Origin: Paractinoplanes pyxinae
GTDB taxonomy: Bacteria > Actinomycetota > Actinomycetes > Mycobacteriales > Micromonosporaceae
Assembly (NCBI RefSeq): GCF_026626335.1
Contig: NZ_JAPNTZ010000008.1
Location: 372,001 to 436,000 of the forward strand
DNA: 64,000 nucleotides
Direction: 5' to 3'
Part shown: one piece after another, positions 35,636-44,141 of the stretch
Layout: every line of letters starts with the position of its first letter
How positions within the stretch are numbered: the stretch's first letter is position 1
The notes under the pieces: generated by a model
Database searches by the model: none
Told to the model about the DNA's origin: nothing
What the model saw: only the letters and a program-made list of their open reading frames with translations
Made by a program: the position numbers and the translations under genes

Positions 35636-35667
35636 AGCCGTATGCTTACAGCTGTAAACATACGGCT
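35636..35667. promoter_or_regulatory. 32-bp near-perfect palindrome, TetR operator candidate
   Basis: AGCCGTATGCTTACAG followed by CTGTAAACATACGGCT: the halves are reverse complements with one mismatch. It lies 16 bp upstream of the oxidoreductase-TetR operon start, the right place for TetR autoregulation. A further half-site-like CTGTAAAC follows at 35679-35686. Confidence 0.8.
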
Positions 35668-35686
35668 TAAGGCAACGCCTGTAAAC

Positions 35687-37102
35687 TTAGTGCTGGTTGA
35701 GCTTCGAGTGATGCCGGCCATAGGTGAAGTACAGGATCAGGCCGAGCACGAACCACACCGCGAAGCGCAGCCAGGTCACCGGCTCCAGGAAAGTGATCAG
35801 CCAGATCGAGAAGACGACGCCGACGGCCGGGATGATCGGCATCAACGGCAGCCGGAACGTGCGCGGGATCTCGGGCCGCCGGTACCGCAGCACGATGACC
35901 GCGATGCACACCACGACGAAGGCCAGCAGGATGCCGATGTTGGTCAGCTCGGCCGCCTCCCGGATCGGCAGGAACCCCGCGATGATGGCCGACACGATGC
36001 CGGCGATCCAGGTCACCCGGCTCGGCACACGCCGCGTCGGGTGCAGCTTGCCGAACCAGGCCGGCAGCAGGCCGTCGCGGCTCATCGAGTACCAGACCCG
36101 GGTCACGCCCAGCATGAAGGTGAACATCACGGTCAGGATGCCGACGATCGCGCCGACCGCGATGACGTCGGCCAGGCCGGACAGGCCGACCGAGGCGAAG
36201 GCGCTCGAGAAGCCGCTCTCGGGGTCGATGTCGCGGTAGTTCTGCATGCCGGTCAGCACCAGTGTGGCCAGCACGTACAGCACCATCGAGATGATCAGCG
36301 AGTAGATGATCGCCTTGGGCAGGTGGCGCCGCGCGTCCTTGGACTCCTCGGCCGCCGTGCTCATCGCGTCGTAGCCGAAGACGGCGAAGAAGACGGTGGC
36401 CGCGCCGGTGATGGCGCCGCTCCAGCCGAACGGGAAGAACGGGTCGTAGTTGGACCGGGTGATGTGGAACGCGCCGACCACCACGACCAGCAGCACGATG
36501 ACGACCTTGAGGATCACGACCGCCGTCTCGGCCCGGGCCGCCGCCCGGATGCCCCGATTGAGCAGGTACGCGATGAGCAGGCACAGGATGACAGCGAACA
36601 GGTCGACCACGTGCCCGTCGCCCGTGCCCGGCGCACCCAGCATCCAGGCCGGCAGGTCGACCCCGAGGTCGGCCATCAGGAACGAGAAGTAGCCGCTGAT
36701 CCCGATGGCCACCACCGACACGATCGCCGTGTACTCGAGCAGCAGGTCCCACCCGATGAACCAGGCCACCACCTCGCCCAGCACGACGTACCCGTACGTG
36801 TAGGCCGACCCCGCCTTCGGGATCATGCCGGCGAATTCGGCGTACGAGAGGGCGGCGGCCGCACTGGCGATGCCGGCGATCAGGAACGAGAACAGCACGG
36901 CGGGCCCGGCCGTCTCGTTGGCCACCGCCCCGGCCAGCGCGAAGATGCCGGCCCCGATGATGCCGCCGACGCCGATCGCGGTCAGCTGCCACAGCCCCAG
37001 CGACCGGTTGAGGTCGGTGTCACGCTCGTCCGACACGTCGTCGACGGGCTTGCGCCGGAAGATCCCCGATCCCCGGCCGAACCTCTGGGATGACACGGAC
37101 AT
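35687..37102 (-). CDS. APC-superfamily amino acid permease
   Basis: 471 residues from ATG 37100-37102, with GAGGAGG six bases upstream deciding the start. About 12 membrane helices. Cationic-amino-acid-transporter-like markers: TAIGVGGIIGAGIFALAG, SYAEFAGMIPKAGSAYTY and FFAVFGYDAMSTAAEESKD, with later YSMSRDGLLPAWFGKLHP. Import of an amino acid, probably cationic, by proton or other gradient (family inference). A 43-residue membrane peptide gene and a hairpin precede it in the same direction. Confidence 0.88.
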   Translation of the reverse strand: MSVSSQRFGRGSGIFRRKPVDDVSDERDTDLNRSLGLWQLTAIGVGGIIGAGIFALAGAVANETAGPAVLFSFLIAGIASAAAALSYAEFAGMIPKAGSAYTYGYVVLGEVVAWFIGWDLLLEYTAIVSVVAIGISGYFSFLMADLGVDLPAWMLGAPGTGDGHVVDLFAVILCLLIAYLLNRGIRAAARAETAVVILKVVIVLLVVVVGAFHITRSNYDPFFPFGWSGAITGAATVFFAVFGYDAMSTAAEESKDARRHLPKAIIYSLIISMVLYVLATLVLTGMQNYRDIDPESGFSSAFASVGLSGLADVIAVGAIVGILTVMFTFMLGVTRVWYSMSRDGLLPAWFGKLHPTRRVPSRVTWIAGIVSAIIAGFLPIREAAELTNIGILLAFVVVCIAVIVLRYRRPEIPRTFRLPLMPIIPAVGVVFSIWLITFLEPVTWLRFAVWFVLGLILYFTYGRHHSKLNQH

Positions 37103-37152
37103 GACGGCCTCCTCGCTGAGCGCTCCTCTCGGAGTACCACGTGAAGCCGCAC

Positions 37153-37178
37153 TTCGCATCCACAGGCGTGGATGCGAA
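37153..37178 (-). promoter_or_regulatory. Hairpin between the 43-aa peptide and permease genes
   Basis: TTCGCATCCAC, loop of 4 nt, then GTGGATGCGAA: a perfect 11-bp stem. It starts 2 bp past the peptide stop and ends 50 bp before the permease start. It could be a terminator, an attenuator or an mRNA processing site governing the ratio of the two products. Confidence 0.6.
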
Positions 37179-37180
37179 TC

Positions 37181-37312
37181 TCAAGCTCGAGCCAACGCGA
37201 TCGCGATGAACAGCCCGTAGAAGACCATCAGCCCCAGGATCAGCGCGATGGTCGTGCCCGGCCCGATCTCGTTGTCGAACTCGTCCTCGGTGTTCTCGTC
37301 CACGACGTCCAT
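37181..37312 (-). CDS. 43-residue single-helix membrane peptide
   Basis: ATG 37310-37312 (GTG 37321 gives 46 residues). The N-terminus is strongly acidic (MDVVDENTEDEFDNEIGPG), followed by one hydrophobic helix (TIALILGLMVFYGLFIAIA) and ending LARA. The acidic N-terminus and terminal Arg suit an outside N-terminus or a small accessory subunit. It precedes the APC permease by 79 bp in the same direction, so a regulatory or stabilising subunit of that permease is possible. Codon use has the GC-rich third positions of neighbouring genes. Confidence 0.65.
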   Translation of the reverse strand: MDVVDENTEDEFDNEIGPGTTIALILGLMVFYGLFIAIALARA

Positions 37313-37426
37313 GAAGTCCACGAACGGTCAACGAGGACGGCCCCCGATATCGACGGCCGTTCCCCCGATCGGGGCTTGCCCCGTGTGGACAGTCCCACCA
37401 CGATGCTGGGCAGGAGGGCCACCATT

Positions 37427-38338
37427 TTGAGCTTCGATCTCGACTATCCCGCCCTGTACTACCCGGCCGACTCCGGCAGCCTGGCCGGCCAGCGCCGGTT
37501 CGTCCGGGCGACCCGGGTGCGGCTGTTCGCCCTGTTCGCGGCCGCGCTGGGCGGCGCCTGGTCGTGGCGGGCGGGCTCGTTCGACCTGTTCGGCCTGCTG
37601 GGTTTCGTCGCGTTCGCGATCGCGCTGGGCGCCGCGACCTATCTGCAGGCGACCGACCCGGCCCGCAGCTGGTACGAGGCCCGCACCGCGAGCGAGTCGA
37701 TCAAGACGTTGACCTGGCGCTACATAGTCGGCGGGGATCCGTTCCCGCTCAGCCTGCCCGAGACGGCGGCCGAGAAGCTGCTCCGAGCCCGCCTGGCCGC
37801 GGTGATCGACCCCGACAAGCTGCCGGCGCCGTCGCCCTCGGCCCCGACCAAACAGATCACCGACCGGATGCGGTCCGTGCGCGCCAGTTCGTTCGAGGAT
37901 CGCCGGGCGGCCTACCGGGACGGCCGGATCGAGGACCAGCGAGGCTGGTACGCCCGCAAGGCCGTCGCCAACGAACGGCTCAAGCAGACCTTCACCTGGG
38001 TCGCCATCGCGCTCGAGCTCGCCGGTTTCGTGGGCGCCGCGTTCAAGGCGTTCGGCCAGGTCGACGTCGACCTGCTGGGCGTCTTCAGCGCGGCCGCGGC
38101 CGGTCTCGCGGCCTGGACGCAGGCGCGAAGCTACGCCGACAACCAGCGGGCCTACTCGCGGAACGCCTACGAGCTGGGGCTGATCGCCGACGAGCTGGAC
38201 GGTGTGTCCAAGGCGGACTGGCCGCGCTTCGTCGACGAGGCCGAGAACGCCATCTCGACCGAGCACACCCAGTGGCGCGCCGCCAAGGGCCTCGGAGCCC
38301 CGCGTCAGCGCAACGCCGCGTCAGCCCCGGAGTCGTGA
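37427..38338 (+). CDS. DUF4231-domain membrane protein
   Basis: 303 residues. TTG 37427 is chosen because AGGAGG lies nine bases before it; ATG 37403 has none. Two hydrophobic hairpins are seen: residues ~40-75 (LFALFAAALGGAW and LLGFVAFAIALGAATYL) and ~195-235 (FTWVAIALELAGFVGAAF and LLGVFSAAAAGLAAW). Between them is the soluble part RMRSVRASSFEDRRAAYRDGRIEDQRGWY (split), typical of DUF4231 proteins. In bacteria this family is common beside SMODS/TIR or SLATT-type effectors, which are proposed pore-formers; no partner is seen here. The final 18 bp overlap the HEAT-repeat gene. Confidence 0.75.
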   Translation: MSFDLDYPALYYPADSGSLAGQRRFVRATRVRLFALFAAALGGAWSWRAGSFDLFGLLGFVAFAIALGAATYLQATDPARSWYEARTASESIKTLTWRYIVGGDPFPLSLPETAAEKLLRARLAAVIDPDKLPAPSPSAPTKQITDRMRSVRASSFEDRRAAYRDGRIEDQRGWYARKAVANERLKQTFTWVAIALELAGFVGAAFKAFGQVDVDLLGVFSAAAAGLAAWTQARSYADNQRAYSRNAYELGLIADELDGVSKADWPRFVDEAENAISTEHTQWRAAKGLGAPRQRNAASAPES

Positions 38339-38923
38339 GGTCAGTTCCTCGGCGGCGGATCGCCACGCGGCCTCGGAACGGTCGGTGATCTTGGCGAACA
38401 GGTCGGGCACGTGGTCGACCCGGCGGCGATCGCCCGCCCAGCGCAGGAGCGCGTTGGCCGCGTGATAGCGCACGAGGTATTCGCGGTCTTGCACGGCGGC
38501 GGCCATGGCTCGCACCAGTGCCGTCGTCGGTGGGAAGCCGGCCAGGGCGATCGCGGCGTCCAACCGTACGAACTCGGACCGCGCCCCCGACAGCAGACCC
38601 GCCACCGGCGTCGCCCAGCCCGGATCGCGCGTCAGCGCGTAAAGTCCCTCGGCGACCCGGATGCGGAACTCGTCCTGAGCCCGGATCAGCGCCGTCCGCA
38701 GGATGCTGACCGCGTCGGCCGGGGCCAGCCCGGCCGCGGCCAGCGCGATGAACGACTGCGCGGCCACCGAGTCGCCCTCGGCCAGCCCGGCCCGCAACAT
38801 GCGCTCGACCGTCCTGGGATCGCGCCGCGCGGCCTCCAGCAGAGCCTCGAACTCAGGCCCGTCGGAGGGATCGCCGAAGATCTCGCGCCGCCATCGCTGC
38901 CACTTCGCATCATCCCCGTCCAT
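38321..38923 (-). CDS. HEAT-repeat-like protein
   Basis: 200 residues, ATG start. Helical hairpins of HEAT/ARM type: FIALAAAGLAPADAVSIL, then FRIRVAEGLYALTRDP, FVRLDAAIALAGFP and YLVRYHAANALLRWAGD. Cytosolic, no catalytic motif. Possibly an adaptor. Its 3' end overlaps the convergent DUF4231 gene by 18 bp. Confidence 0.75.
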   Translation of the reverse strand: MDGDDAKWQRWRREIFGDPSDGPEFEALLEAARRDPRTVERMLRAGLAEGDSVAAQSFIALAAAGLAPADAVSILRTALIRAQDEFRIRVAEGLYALTRDPGWATPVAGLLSGARSEFVRLDAAIALAGFPPTTALVRAMAAAVQDREYLVRYHAANALLRWAGDRRRVDHVPDLFAKITDRSEAAWRSAAEELTSRLRG

Positions 38924-39016
38924 CGACGGACATTATTACCACGCCTAGCTGAGAGTACACACACCGCCACGCCCCGGCCGCCATGAAGGCGACCGGGGCG
39001 CTGACAGCGAGTGACC

Positions 39017-40507
39017 TCAGTGGGCCATGGCGCGCGGGGCGTCGGGGTCGACGGCCAGCGGGCCGGAGCGGAACAGCAGGGCCGAGACGACCGCGCAGGC
39101 CAGGAACAGCCCGGCCGACCACCAGAACACGGTGTGGTAGCTGGCCAGCGACGCCTCGAGGGCGACCTGCGGCGAGCGGGCGTGCGACGTCGCGTAGTTC
39201 GTGGCCGCGGTGGCCGCGAACGAGCTGAGCAGGGCCGTGCCGATCGAGCCGCCGATCTGCTGCACGGTGTTGATCATCGCCGAGGCCACGCCGGCGTCCC
39301 GGTGCTCGACGCCGCTGGTGGCCGCGTTCTGCGTGGGGGCGAAGACCAGGCCGAGGCCGAGACCGATGATCAGCAGGCCGGGCAGCACTCCCGACGCGTA
39401 CGTGGAATCGAGGTCGAGCCGCGTCATGAAGGCCATGCCGCAGGCCGCGACCAGGGCGCCGACCGGCACCAGTGGGCGGGGGCCGACGCGCGGCGTGAGC
39501 ATCGAGCCGGCCGTGGTGGCCGAGAGCATGATCGCGCCCAGCATCGGCAGGAAGGCCAGGCCCGTCTGCACCGGCGTGAAGCCGAGGTTGCCGACCAGGT
39601 AGTACGTCAGGAACAGGAAGATGCCGAACATGCCGGCGCCGGCGATGCCGATGGCCGCGTACGAGCCGCCGCGGTTGCGGTCGAGCACGACGCGCAGCGG
39701 CAGCAGCGGGTTGGGCACCCGCAGCTCGATCAGCACGAACGCCACCAGGACGACGACGCCGATGACGATCGGGATCAGGGTGACCGCCGACGACCAGCCG
39801 TCGGTCTCGGCCTTGCCCAGCCCGAAGACCAGTGCCACCATGCCGACCACGGCGGTGACCGCGCCCGGGATGTCGATGCGGGCCCGGTTCTGCACCGGCT
39901 CGTCCGAAAGCTTGAGCAGCGCGCCGGCCACGGCGATGGCGGCGATGACCAGGTTGACGTAGAGGCACCAGCGCCAGGACGCGTACTCGGTCAGCACCCC
40001 GCCCAGCAGCAGCCCGACCGCGCCGCCGGCGCCCGAGATGGCGCCGAAGATGCCGAACGCCTTGCCGCGCTCGGCGGGCTCGGTGAACGTGGTCGACAGC
40101 AGCGAGAGGGCGGCCGGGGCCAGGGCCGCGCCGAACGCGCCCTGCAGCGCGCGGGCGACGATCAGCATCTCGAGGCCGTTGGCCGCGCCGCCCAGCGCCG
40201 AGGCCAGGGCGAAACCGACGAGGCCGATGAGGAACATGCGCTTGCGGCCGAAGAAGTCGGACAGGCGCCCGCCGAGCAGCAGCAGGCTGCCGAAGGCGAG
40301 GGCGTAGCCGGTGACCACCCACTGCCGGTCGGCGTCGGAGAACGCCAGGTCGGCCTGCGCGGTCGGCAGTGCGATGTTCACGATGGTGGCGTCCAGCACA
40401 ACCATCAGCTGGGCCATCGCGAGCACGACCAGCGCCCACCAGCGCCCGGTCGGGACCGGCGGCGCGGCGGGCCCGGACGCCGGGCGAGCCTGAGTGTCGG
40501 TGGTCAT
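39017..40507 (-). CDS. DHA2-family MFS drug exporter
   Basis: 496 residues from ATG 40505-40507 with GGAAGG upstream. Fourteen predicted helices. EmrB/QacA features: QLMVVLDATIVNIALPT, WVVTGYALAFGSLLLLGGRLSD, FFGRKRMFL, motif C-like GAGGAVGLLLGGVLTEYASWRW. Exports hydrophobic toxic compounds using the proton gradient. Divergent from the gene at 40602; no local regulator seen. Confidence 0.9.
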   Translation of the reverse strand: MTTDTQARPASGPAAPPVPTGRWWALVVLAMAQLMVVLDATIVNIALPTAQADLAFSDADRQWVVTGYALAFGSLLLLGGRLSDFFGRKRMFLIGLVGFALASALGGAANGLEMLIVARALQGAFGAALAPAALSLLSTTFTEPAERGKAFGIFGAISGAGGAVGLLLGGVLTEYASWRWCLYVNLVIAAIAVAGALLKLSDEPVQNRARIDIPGAVTAVVGMVALVFGLGKAETDGWSSAVTLIPIVIGVVVLVAFVLIELRVPNPLLPLRVVLDRNRGGSYAAIGIAGAGMFGIFLFLTYYLVGNLGFTPVQTGLAFLPMLGAIMLSATTAGSMLTPRVGPRPLVPVGALVAACGMAFMTRLDLDSTYASGVLPGLLIIGLGLGLVFAPTQNAATSGVEHRDAGVASAMINTVQQIGGSIGTALLSSFAATAATNYATSHARSPQVALEASLASYHTVFWWSAGLFLACAVVSALLFRSGPLAVDPDAPRAMAH

Positions 40508-40601
40508 CCGTAACCTTCCACAAGTGGGGATCCAAGTCCCCTTTCGCATCGGCACCGCACCGGCCGAGGTTAGGAATCGACGGTTGTGGTTGGGTGCCAC
40601 G

Positions 40602-41588
40602 ATGAGGGGCATGCGCCGGCTCTCGTCCCTGTACGCCGCGATCGGGGCGGTGCTCCTGCTCGGCAGCTTCGTGCTGCTGTTCCCGCTGCGGCACACCGAG
40701 GGCTTCGCCGACGAGCTGCGGATCAACATCGGCGCCAACCTGTTCGACCTGGTGCTGGCGGTGCTCGTGCTGCAGCCGCTGGTGCTCTCGCTCAACCGCA
40801 ACGCCGTCCGGTGGCGCGATCAGCTCGACTACCGCGAGGTGATCCGGCTCATCGACCGGGCGCACGACCAGGTCGACATCTGGAAACACTGGACGGGGCT
40901 GCTCGAGCCCGCGTACGAGAAGGACTTCATCGCCGCCGTCCGGGCCGCCCTCGACCGCGGCGTCCGTTTCCGCATCCTGCTGACCGACCCGTCGTCACCG
41001 GACGCCGCCGAGCGCGCCCGCCAGGTCGCCCCGACCGACGCGCTCGCGCTGATGCGGCAGAACATCGAGCGGCTGGACGCCTTCCTGGGTGAGCTGCCCG
41101 AGCGGCACCGGCCGCTGTTCCAGGTGCGGATCAGCCCGGTCGGCCCGGCCCACGCCTTCTACCGCGTCGACGACTGGCTCTCGTACGGCCTGTTCCGCGA
41201 CCGCCGCATGAGCGAGAACTTGCAGCGCGAGGTCCGCGTGCGCGGCGACGTCGGCGGGCTCGCGCTGGAAGCCTTCACCACCCGCTGGAACGCCCCCGGT
41301 CTGCGCGAGATCCCCGAGCACTACCGCATGCCGCTGCGCTTCACGATCGGCGCCGAGACGGTCGAGCACGAGCTGCGCTACGTCCTGCACGAAGGCGAGC
41401 ACTGGGTCGACGTCCACCCCCAGGCGCTGCCGCACGCCTTCCACCCCGATCACGAGGTCTCCGACGGCCACGACAGTTTCGTCTTGGCCGACGCCGCCGC
41501 CGAGACTCCCGAGCGGGTGCTGGCCCTCTATTCGGCCAAGTACGGCCCCGGCCGCAGCGCCGTCCTGCTCCGCCTCACCCGCCCCTGA
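40602..41588 (+). CDS. Membrane-anchored protein with PLD-like domain (uncertain)
   Basis: 328 residues from ATG 40602 (ATG 40611 also possible). Two membrane helices at ~8-25 and ~40-60 (LFDLVLAVLVLQPLVL). The rest is cytosolic. The segment DRGVRFRILLTDPSSPDAAE recalls phospholipase-D-like strands that follow a conserved helix, but no HKD motif is visible, so catalysis is unlikely. A His/Asp-rich C-terminal region follows (HEGEHWVDVHPQALPH). Role unknown. Confidence 0.55.
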   Translation: MRGMRRLSSLYAAIGAVLLLGSFVLLFPLRHTEGFADELRINIGANLFDLVLAVLVLQPLVLSLNRNAVRWRDQLDYREVIRLIDRAHDQVDIWKHWTGLLEPAYEKDFIAAVRAALDRGVRFRILLTDPSSPDAAERARQVAPTDALALMRQNIERLDAFLGELPERHRPLFQVRISPVGPAHAFYRVDDWLSYGLFRDRRMSENLQREVRVRGDVGGLALEAFTTRWNAPGLREIPEHYRMPLRFTIGAETVEHELRYVLHEGEHWVDVHPQALPHAFHPDHEVSDGHDSFVLADAAAETPERVLALYSAKYGPGRSAVLLRLTRP

Positions 41589-41658
41589 GAGCGTTCTCCC
41601 GCATTCGTGCCACCCGTGCCGGGCTTGCTAAGGCCGCTCACCACCGTCGATAGGGTCG

Positions 41659-42312
41659 TCACGACGGGTTGGTCACGACCGTGACCGTCGTCACCGCGGT
41701 GGAGACAGCGATCGCCGCCGCGGTCCGGACCACCGCCGTGTTCACCGCGTCCGCACCCCAGTTGCCCTGCTCGAGCGCTTTCGCGCGCTCAATGACGGGG
41801 GTCGACCAGGCCAGCTGGGGGCGCAGCATCGGGAGGGCACCGCTGCCCGAGAGCAGCGCGATGAGGGCGGCGGTCCGCGCGTCGGGCTCCGCGCCGTCGA
41901 TGAGGACGGCGCGGATCCCGGCCCGCAGCCCGGCCTCGTGCTCGTGGTCGGCCGCGGGCAGCCGCGTCATCGGGATGATGCCCAGCACCCGCTTCTTCTC
42001 GCGGCGGATCAGCCCGCGCTCGAGCAGGCGGTCGATCACCGGCTGGTACAGGTACGAGCCGATCGTGATCAGCAGGGTCTGGGCGCCGCGCGGCTTCTCG
42101 GCCACCTTGTCGTACGCCTCCTGCAGCAACGGGTCGGGCAGCGGCCCGTCCCCGACGGCGTACACCTTGTTGCCGTCCGTCTCGACGCGGCCCAGCAGCG
42201 CCAGTTCGACGAGCACGGCGCCGCCCAGCGTGTAGTTGAGGGTGCCGGCCGCGGCCGGGACGCCCGTCTCGTCGTCGAGCAGCAGCAACATCAGATCCTC
42301 GACGATCAGCAT
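41659..42312 (-). CDS. GPP34 (GOLPH3-like) family protein
   Basis: 217 residues. Begins MLIVEDLMLLLLDDETG, then LNYTLGGAVLVELALLGRV, a region for lipid-headgroup binding, and WGADAVNTAVVRTAAAIAVST at the end. GPP34 members in eukaryotes bind phosphatidylinositol-4-phosphate at the Golgi; the actinobacterial ones are thought to be peripheral membrane proteins of unknown role. The gene lies 24 bp upstream of the regulator's 3' end region but starts independently. Confidence 0.87.
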   Translation of the reverse strand: MLIVEDLMLLLLDDETGVPAAAGTLNYTLGGAVLVELALLGRVETDGNKVYAVGDGPLPDPLLQEAYDKVAEKPRGAQTLLITIGSYLYQPVIDRLLERGLIRREKKRVLGIIPMTRLPAADHEHEAGLRAGIRAVLIDGAEPDARTAALIALLSGSGALPMLRPQLAWSTPVIERAKALEQGNWGADAVNTAVVRTAAAIAVSTAVTTVTVVTNPS

Positions 42313-42336
42313 GGTCTTTCCTCTCGTGGGACTTTC

Positions 42337-42939
42337 TCAGAGCCAGTCGTGTTCGCGGGCGTAGCGCGCCGCGTCGTGGCGGGTCTGCGTCTGGGTCTTG
42401 CGCATGGCGTTGGACAGGTAGTTGCGTACGGTTCCCGGGGCCAGATGCAGCCGGGTGGCGATGTCGGCGACCGAATAGCCCTCGCCGGTCACCCGCAGCA
42501 CGTCGGTCTCGCGCTCGGTGAGCGGCGAGTCGTCGATGACGGCCAGCGCCGACACGTCGGGGTCGATCCAGCGCCGGCCCTCGTGCAAGGTGGCGATCAC
42601 CGAGGTGATGTGCGCGGGCTCGGCCGCCTTGCTGACGAAACCCTGCACCCCCAGCTTCAGGGCCTTGCGCAGCACACCGGGCCGGGCATGCCGGGTCAGC
42701 ATGAGGATCACCTGCTCGGGCCGGCTGCGGCGGATCTCGGCGACCGCGCCCAGGCCGTCCACCCCCGGCATCTCGAGGTCGATGACGAGCACGTCGGGCC
42801 GGTGCAGAAGCGTTTCCCGTACGGCGGAAGTGCCGTCGAACGCCTCGGCGAGCACGGTTATGTCGCCCTCGAGCGGCAGCAGGGCGGCCAGCGCCTTGCG
42901 CAGCAGAGCCTCGTCGTCGGCCAGGACCACCGTCGTCAT
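42337..42939 (-). CDS. NarL/DesR-type response regulator
   Basis: 200 residues from ATG 42937-42939. Receiver with acidic pocket (LADDEAL), phospho-acceptor Asp in VLVIDLEMPGVDG, Thr in MLTRHARP and Lys in GFVSKAAEP. LuxR-type HTH at the C-terminus (LTERETDVLRVTGEGYSVADIA, TVRNYLSNAMRKT). ATGA overlap with the kinase. It probably controls the divergent ABC-2 exporter. Confidence 0.9.
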   Translation of the reverse strand: MTTVVLADDEALLRKALAALLPLEGDITVLAEAFDGTSAVRETLLHRPDVLVIDLEMPGVDGLGAVAEIRRSRPEQVILMLTRHARPGVLRKALKLGVQGFVSKAAEPAHITSVIATLHEGRRWIDPDVSALAVIDDSPLTERETDVLRVTGEGYSVADIATRLHLAPGTVRNYLSNAMRKTQTQTRHDAARYAREHDWL

Positions 42940-44033
42940 CGGAACTCCGCCGCCGTCACGAACTCCCCTTCCCGCAGCGAGACCGTCAGCTCGCCGCCGT
43001 CGTCGTGCACCCTTTGCCGCAGCGCCGACAGGCCCCGCAGCTCGGGCAGCGTCTCGCCCCGCGCCCCGTCGTTGACGATCGTGATGCCGGCCGCGCCCAG
43101 CGTGATCCGCACCTGGGTGGCCTGGGCGTGGCGCAGGATGTTGGTGGTCGTCTCGCGCAGCACCTGGCCGAGCAGTTCGCTGCTGCGCGCCTCGGGCTCG
43201 GACTCCCGGGTTATGCGCACGGTGATCCCGGCCGCCTCGAACAGGTTCTTGGCGTTCTCGAGCTCCGCCGTCAGATTGAGCCTTCGTTGCGCGTACGCCA
43301 ATTCTTTGGTCTGTTGAATGGTGTCGGTGAGCAGGGTGTTGATCTCTCGCAACTCCTCCTCGGCCCGCTCGGGATCGGCCCGCACGAGTTTCTGGGCGAG
43401 CGCCGCCTTCAGCTTGACCACGTGCAGCGTGTGCCCCTGGATGTCGTGCAGGTCGCCGGCGAAGCGGACGCGCTCGCGGATGACGGCCATCTCGGCCTCG
43501 CGTTGCTTGGACACCTCGAGCTCCTGCACGATGTCGTAGAAGCGCTCGCCGACGTACGACAGCACCATGATCAGCGCGGTCACGGCGGCCGGAATGAGCG
43601 CGAACCGCTGGACGTCGTCGCCGCCGTCGACCAGCAGCCGCAGCGCCCCGACGGCGCCGACGTAACCGACCAGCGCGACGCCCGCCGCGTACCGGTAGCG
43701 GGGCAGCCGCGGGATGGACAGCGACCCGACGCTGGCGACCCCCCACCACGCGTTGGGGCTGTCGATCACCAGCACCCCCAGCGGCCACACCACGGCCCCG
43801 ACGATCAGGCACGGCACCGCGACCCGGCCGACGTCGTTGGCCGTCCACCGCTCGAACGCGACCACCGCCGCCACCGCGCCCGGTACCAAAATGAGGGCGT
43901 GCCACCAGACATGCAGGTCGACCGCGACCACGACCACGGCCGCCACGATGATCGGCGGCAGCGCGGTGGCCAGGTTCAGCCGCCGCAGCCGGCCCTGCGT
44001 GGCGTCGGTCAGCCGCAGCGCGTGGGTGTTCAC
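42936..44033 (-). CDS. DesK-type membrane histidine kinase
   Basis: 365 residues from GTG 44033. About six hydrophobic helices in the first ~150 residues. A coiled segment precedes the HisKA_3 box FAGDLHDIQGHTLHV with the phospho-acceptor His. The short HATPase has TTTNILRHAQATQV, TIVNDGARGE and LRGLSALRQRV. Stop overlaps the response regulator start. Membrane-stress or lipid/antibiotic sensing by the helices is typical of this class (family knowledge). Confidence 0.88.
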   Translation of the reverse strand: MNTHALRLTDATQGRLRRLNLATALPPIIVAAVVVVAVDLHVWWHALILVPGAVAAVVAFERWTANDVGRVAVPCLIVGAVVWPLGVLVIDSPNAWWGVASVGSLSIPRLPRYRYAAGVALVGYVGAVGALRLLVDGGDDVQRFALIPAAVTALIMVLSYVGERFYDIVQELEVSKQREAEMAVIRERVRFAGDLHDIQGHTLHVVKLKAALAQKLVRADPERAEEELREINTLLTDTIQQTKELAYAQRRLNLTAELENAKNLFEAAGITVRITRESEPEARSSELLGQVLRETTTNILRHAQATQVRITLGAAGITIVNDGARGETLPELRGLSALRQRVHDDGGELTVSLREGEFVTAAEFR

Positions 44034-44068
44034 CGTCCCAGTATTGAGATCTCCGGCGGCATCGCACA

Positions 44069-44108
44069 GTGACACCACGTCATACGGGCTCGTGACACTG
44101 CGACACTG
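44069..44108. promoter_or_regulatory. Repeated GTGACAC elements in the DesKR-ABC divergent gap
   Basis: GTGACAC occurs at 44069-44075 and 44092-44098 (23 bp apart, about two helical turns), with a related CGACACTG following at 44101-44108. The 108-bp gap separates the kinase and exporter starts, so these are candidate response-regulator sites. Confidence 0.35.
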
Positions 44109-44141
44109 ACCGCCGGCCGCTTCCGCTGGTGTCATCGAGTC

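Noticed and set aside
34898..37093. 731-codon + strand frame opposite the reductase and permease genes
   Set aside because: Asp/His/Gln/Arg-rich antisense product, typical of shadows in GC-rich DNA.
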